64,000 nt of DNA, from positions 1-64,000 of the forward strand of contig NZ_AYMR01000010.1 in NCBI RefSeq assembly GCF_000633535.1, read 5' to 3'. Below are positions 62,600 to 64,000 of this stretch, piece by piece. The position numbers and the translations under genes are program-made. The stretch is from Leifsonia aquatica H1aii (GTDB lineage: Bacteria > Actinomycetota > Actinomycetes > Actinomycetales > Microbacteriaceae). The notes below the pieces were generated by a model. That model saw nothing but the letters and a program-made list of their open reading frames with translations, ran no database searches and was not told the DNA's origin. The stretch's first letter is position 1. Every line of letters starts with the position of its first letter.

Positions 62600-64000
62600 C
62601 CGCCTCACCTCCCAGGTACTCGTTGACGGCCGCCTGGAACAGGCGCCCCCGTTCCGCATAATCGGCGAACTGGTCCATCGACGCCGCGGCCGGCGCCAGC
62701 AGAACGGTGTCGCCCTCACGGGCGAGACCGCCGGCCGAACGGACTGCCATCGGCATGACCCGTTCAGTCTCGTCGGCGTCGACCTCCACCACCGGAAGCG
62801 ATGGCGCGTGTCGCCGGAATGCGTCGCGCAACGGCGCGCGATCGACGCCGATCAACACGGCGCCCCGCAGTCGCGAGGCGTGCATACGGACCAGTTCGTC
62901 GACGTCCACGCCCTTCAGCAGGCCGCCGATGACCCAGACCACCGACGGGTACGCGCGCAGGGACGCGTCCGCGGCGTGCGGGTTCGTGGCCTTGGAGTCG
63001 TCGACCCAGCTCACCCCCGCCTCCACGCGCACCAGCTCGATGCGGTGGGCGTCGAGCCGGAACGCGGTCAGCACGTCGCGGATGGTCTGCGGCTCGACAC
63101 CGTAGGAGCGGGCCAGAGCGCTGGCGGCGAGGATGTTGGCGACGACGTGGGGCGCGGCGAGTCCGGCCTCCCGCAGCTCGTCGAGGGTGGTGAGCTCGAG
63201 CGCGGTCGTCATCCGGTCCTCGAGGAACGCGCGGTCGCACAGGATGCCGTCCACGACGCCGAAACCGCTCGGGCCGGGGACGTCCAGTCCGAAGCCGATC
63301 GCGCGGGCGCCGTCGACGACCTCCGCCTCCTCGACCATCCGGAGCGTGGTCGCGTCGGCGCGGTTGTAGACGCAGGCGACCTGGGTGTTGTCGTAGACCT
63401 TCGCTTTGGCGGCGATGTACGCCTCGAGCGAGCCGTGCCAGTCGAGATGGTCGTCGGCGATGTTGAGGCAGGCGGAAGAATATGGGTACAACTCGCCGCC
63501 GGCGTTGCGGTTGATCCAGTGCAGCTGGTAGCTGGAGAGCTCGACCACGAGCACGTCGAAGCCCTCGGGGTCGCGGATGGCGTCGAGCACGGGCACGCCG
63601 ATGTTGCCGCACGGCGCCACCCGGCTGCCGCCGGCGAGGAGCATCGTCGCGGTCAGCTGGACGGTCGTGGTCTTGCCGTTCGTGCCGGTGACGCAGATCC
63701 AGTCGGCCGGGGTGTTCCCGGTTCCGGGCCCGGCGACCTTGTCGCGCAACCGCCAGGCGAGCTCGATGTCGCCCCACACCGCGGTCCCGCGCTCCTCGGC
63801 CCAGACCAGCAGCGGGTGATCCCAGTGGAATCCCGGCGACACGACGACGAGCTCGGGATCGAACGCGCTCAGGCGGTCGGGCGGTGCCGACAGGTCGGTC
63901 TGCTCCAGCAGCTCTGCGCCGATCACCTCGAGCAGCATGGCCCGCTCGGCGTCGGCGGACGCCGTGACGACGAGCACCTCCGCACCCAGTTCGGCGAGGG
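62565..64000 (-). CDS. murD: UDP-N-acetylmuramoyl-L-alanine-D-glutamate ligase (5' end outside window)
   Basis: MurD adds D-glutamate to UDP-MurNAc-L-Ala. At least 478 codons are present; the reading frame is open to the window edge and the residues before GTG 63977 (LAELGAEV) continue the N-terminal Rossmann fold, so the true start lies upstream of the window. Visible motifs are SPGFHWDHPLL, the ATP loop VTGTNGKTTTVQLTATML, VVELSSYQLHWI, NIADDHLDWHGS, DDSKATNPHAADASL and VLLAPAAASMDQFADYAERGRLF. It overlaps ftsW by 35 nt. Confidence 0.96.
   Translation of the reverse strand, partial: LAELGAEVLVVTASADAERAMLLEVIGAELLEQTDLSAPPDRLSAFDPELVVVSPGFHWDHPLLVWAEERGTAVWGDIELAWRLRDKVAGPGTGNTPADWICVTGTNGKTTTVQLTATMLLAGGSRVAPCGNIGVPVLDAIRDPEGFDVLVVELSSYQLHWINRNAGGELYPYSSACLNIADDHLDWHGSLEAYIAAKAKVYDNTQVACVYNRADATTLRMVEEAEVVDGARAIGFGLDVPGPSGFGVVDGILCDRAFLEDRMTTALELTTLDELREAGLAAPHVVANILAASALARSYGVEPQTIRDVLTAFRLDAHRIELVRVEAGVSWVDDSKATNPHAADASLRAYPSVVWVIGGLLKGVDVDELVRMHASRLRGAVLIGVDRAPLRDAFRRHAPSLPVVEVDADETERVMPMAVRSAGGLAREGDTVLLAPAAASMDQFADYAERGRLFQAAVNEYLGGEADDFSASRPEQD

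Noticed and set aside
1-64000. CRISPR arrays, tRNA genes, IS elements, prophage or integrase signatures
   Set aside because: I found no spaced identical repeats of CRISPR type, no tRNA-like T-loop and acceptor pairs, and no transposase or integrase motifs. The Fic gene region is the only place with a hint of foreign composition.

Overview
The window looks like a chromosomal segment of a high-GC Gram-positive actinobacterium, most probably of the Microbacteriaceae (Leifsonia-like). This rests on the very high GC content, the gene order glnA1-glnE-glnA2-panB, the trpD-ctaE-qcrCAB/ctaFDC respiratory block, the polyphosphate glucokinase, and the murD-ftsW-murG-murC-ftsQ-ftsZ-yggS-sepF-yggT-divIVA-lspA-rluD division cluster. 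No tRNA, IS element, prophage or CRISPR array was seen. One structural RNA is present, RNase P RNA.

Layout. 0-6.6 kb: end of glnA1, then glnE and glnA2 (glutamine synthetase and its adenylyltransferase), panB, a small SPOR-like protein and map. 6.6-10.8 kb: a drug-efflux MFS gene divergent from its TetR regulator, polyphosphate glucokinase, and a Fic protein preceded by a perfect 16-bp inverted repeat. 10.8-18.7 kb: a complete kdpFABC-kdpDE potassium uptake operon with a structured leader, a tandem-repeat candidate KdpE box and a tiny ORF before kdpF. 18.7-21.2 kb: a small membrane protein, rnpB, a coiled-coil protein with a decayed zinc ribbon, and a Nif3-like protein. 21.2-27.3 kb: an NCS1-type permease with a long disordered N-terminus containing a hexanucleotide tandem repeat, thyA-folA, a DUF1345 membrane protein, an aspartate aminotransferase and a GNAT acetyltransferase. 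27.4-29.8 kb: dhaKLM (PEP-dependent dihydroxyacetone kinase) with HPr fused to DhaM.

29.8-40.8 kb holds trpD and the cytochrome bc1-aa3 genes (ctaE-qcrC-qcrA-qcrB on +, ctaC-ctaD-ctaF on -). These two arms are separated by an rRNA methyltransferase gene and a PadR/membrane-protein pair. 40.9-48.4 kb: erpA-type Fe-S protein, M20 dipeptidase, DUF3043 protein, an RNase HI-DUF4440 fusion, pyrD, nrdR, hisD, a flavin reductase and a cupin. 48.5-64 kb: dnaE, rluD, lspA, divIVA, yggT, sepF, yggS, ftsZ, ftsQ, murC, murG, ftsW and murD (5' end outside the window).

The gene content is mostly housekeeping. The more unusual signals are in the non-coding DNA. At least fifteen genes have a TANNNT-like -10 hexamer exactly 6-7 nt before an ATG/GTG, which implies widespread leaderless transcription; in one case two divergent genes share a 12-bp gap in which each -10 overlaps the other gene's start codon. 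Two copies of a 46-nt palindromic element sit between convergent genes. Other candidate regulatory DNA includes the fic operator, the kdp leader hairpin that pairs with its own ribosome-binding site, and a tandem 19-bp duplication upstream of ctaC. I ran no searches; all family assignments are by recognition of motifs and gene order.
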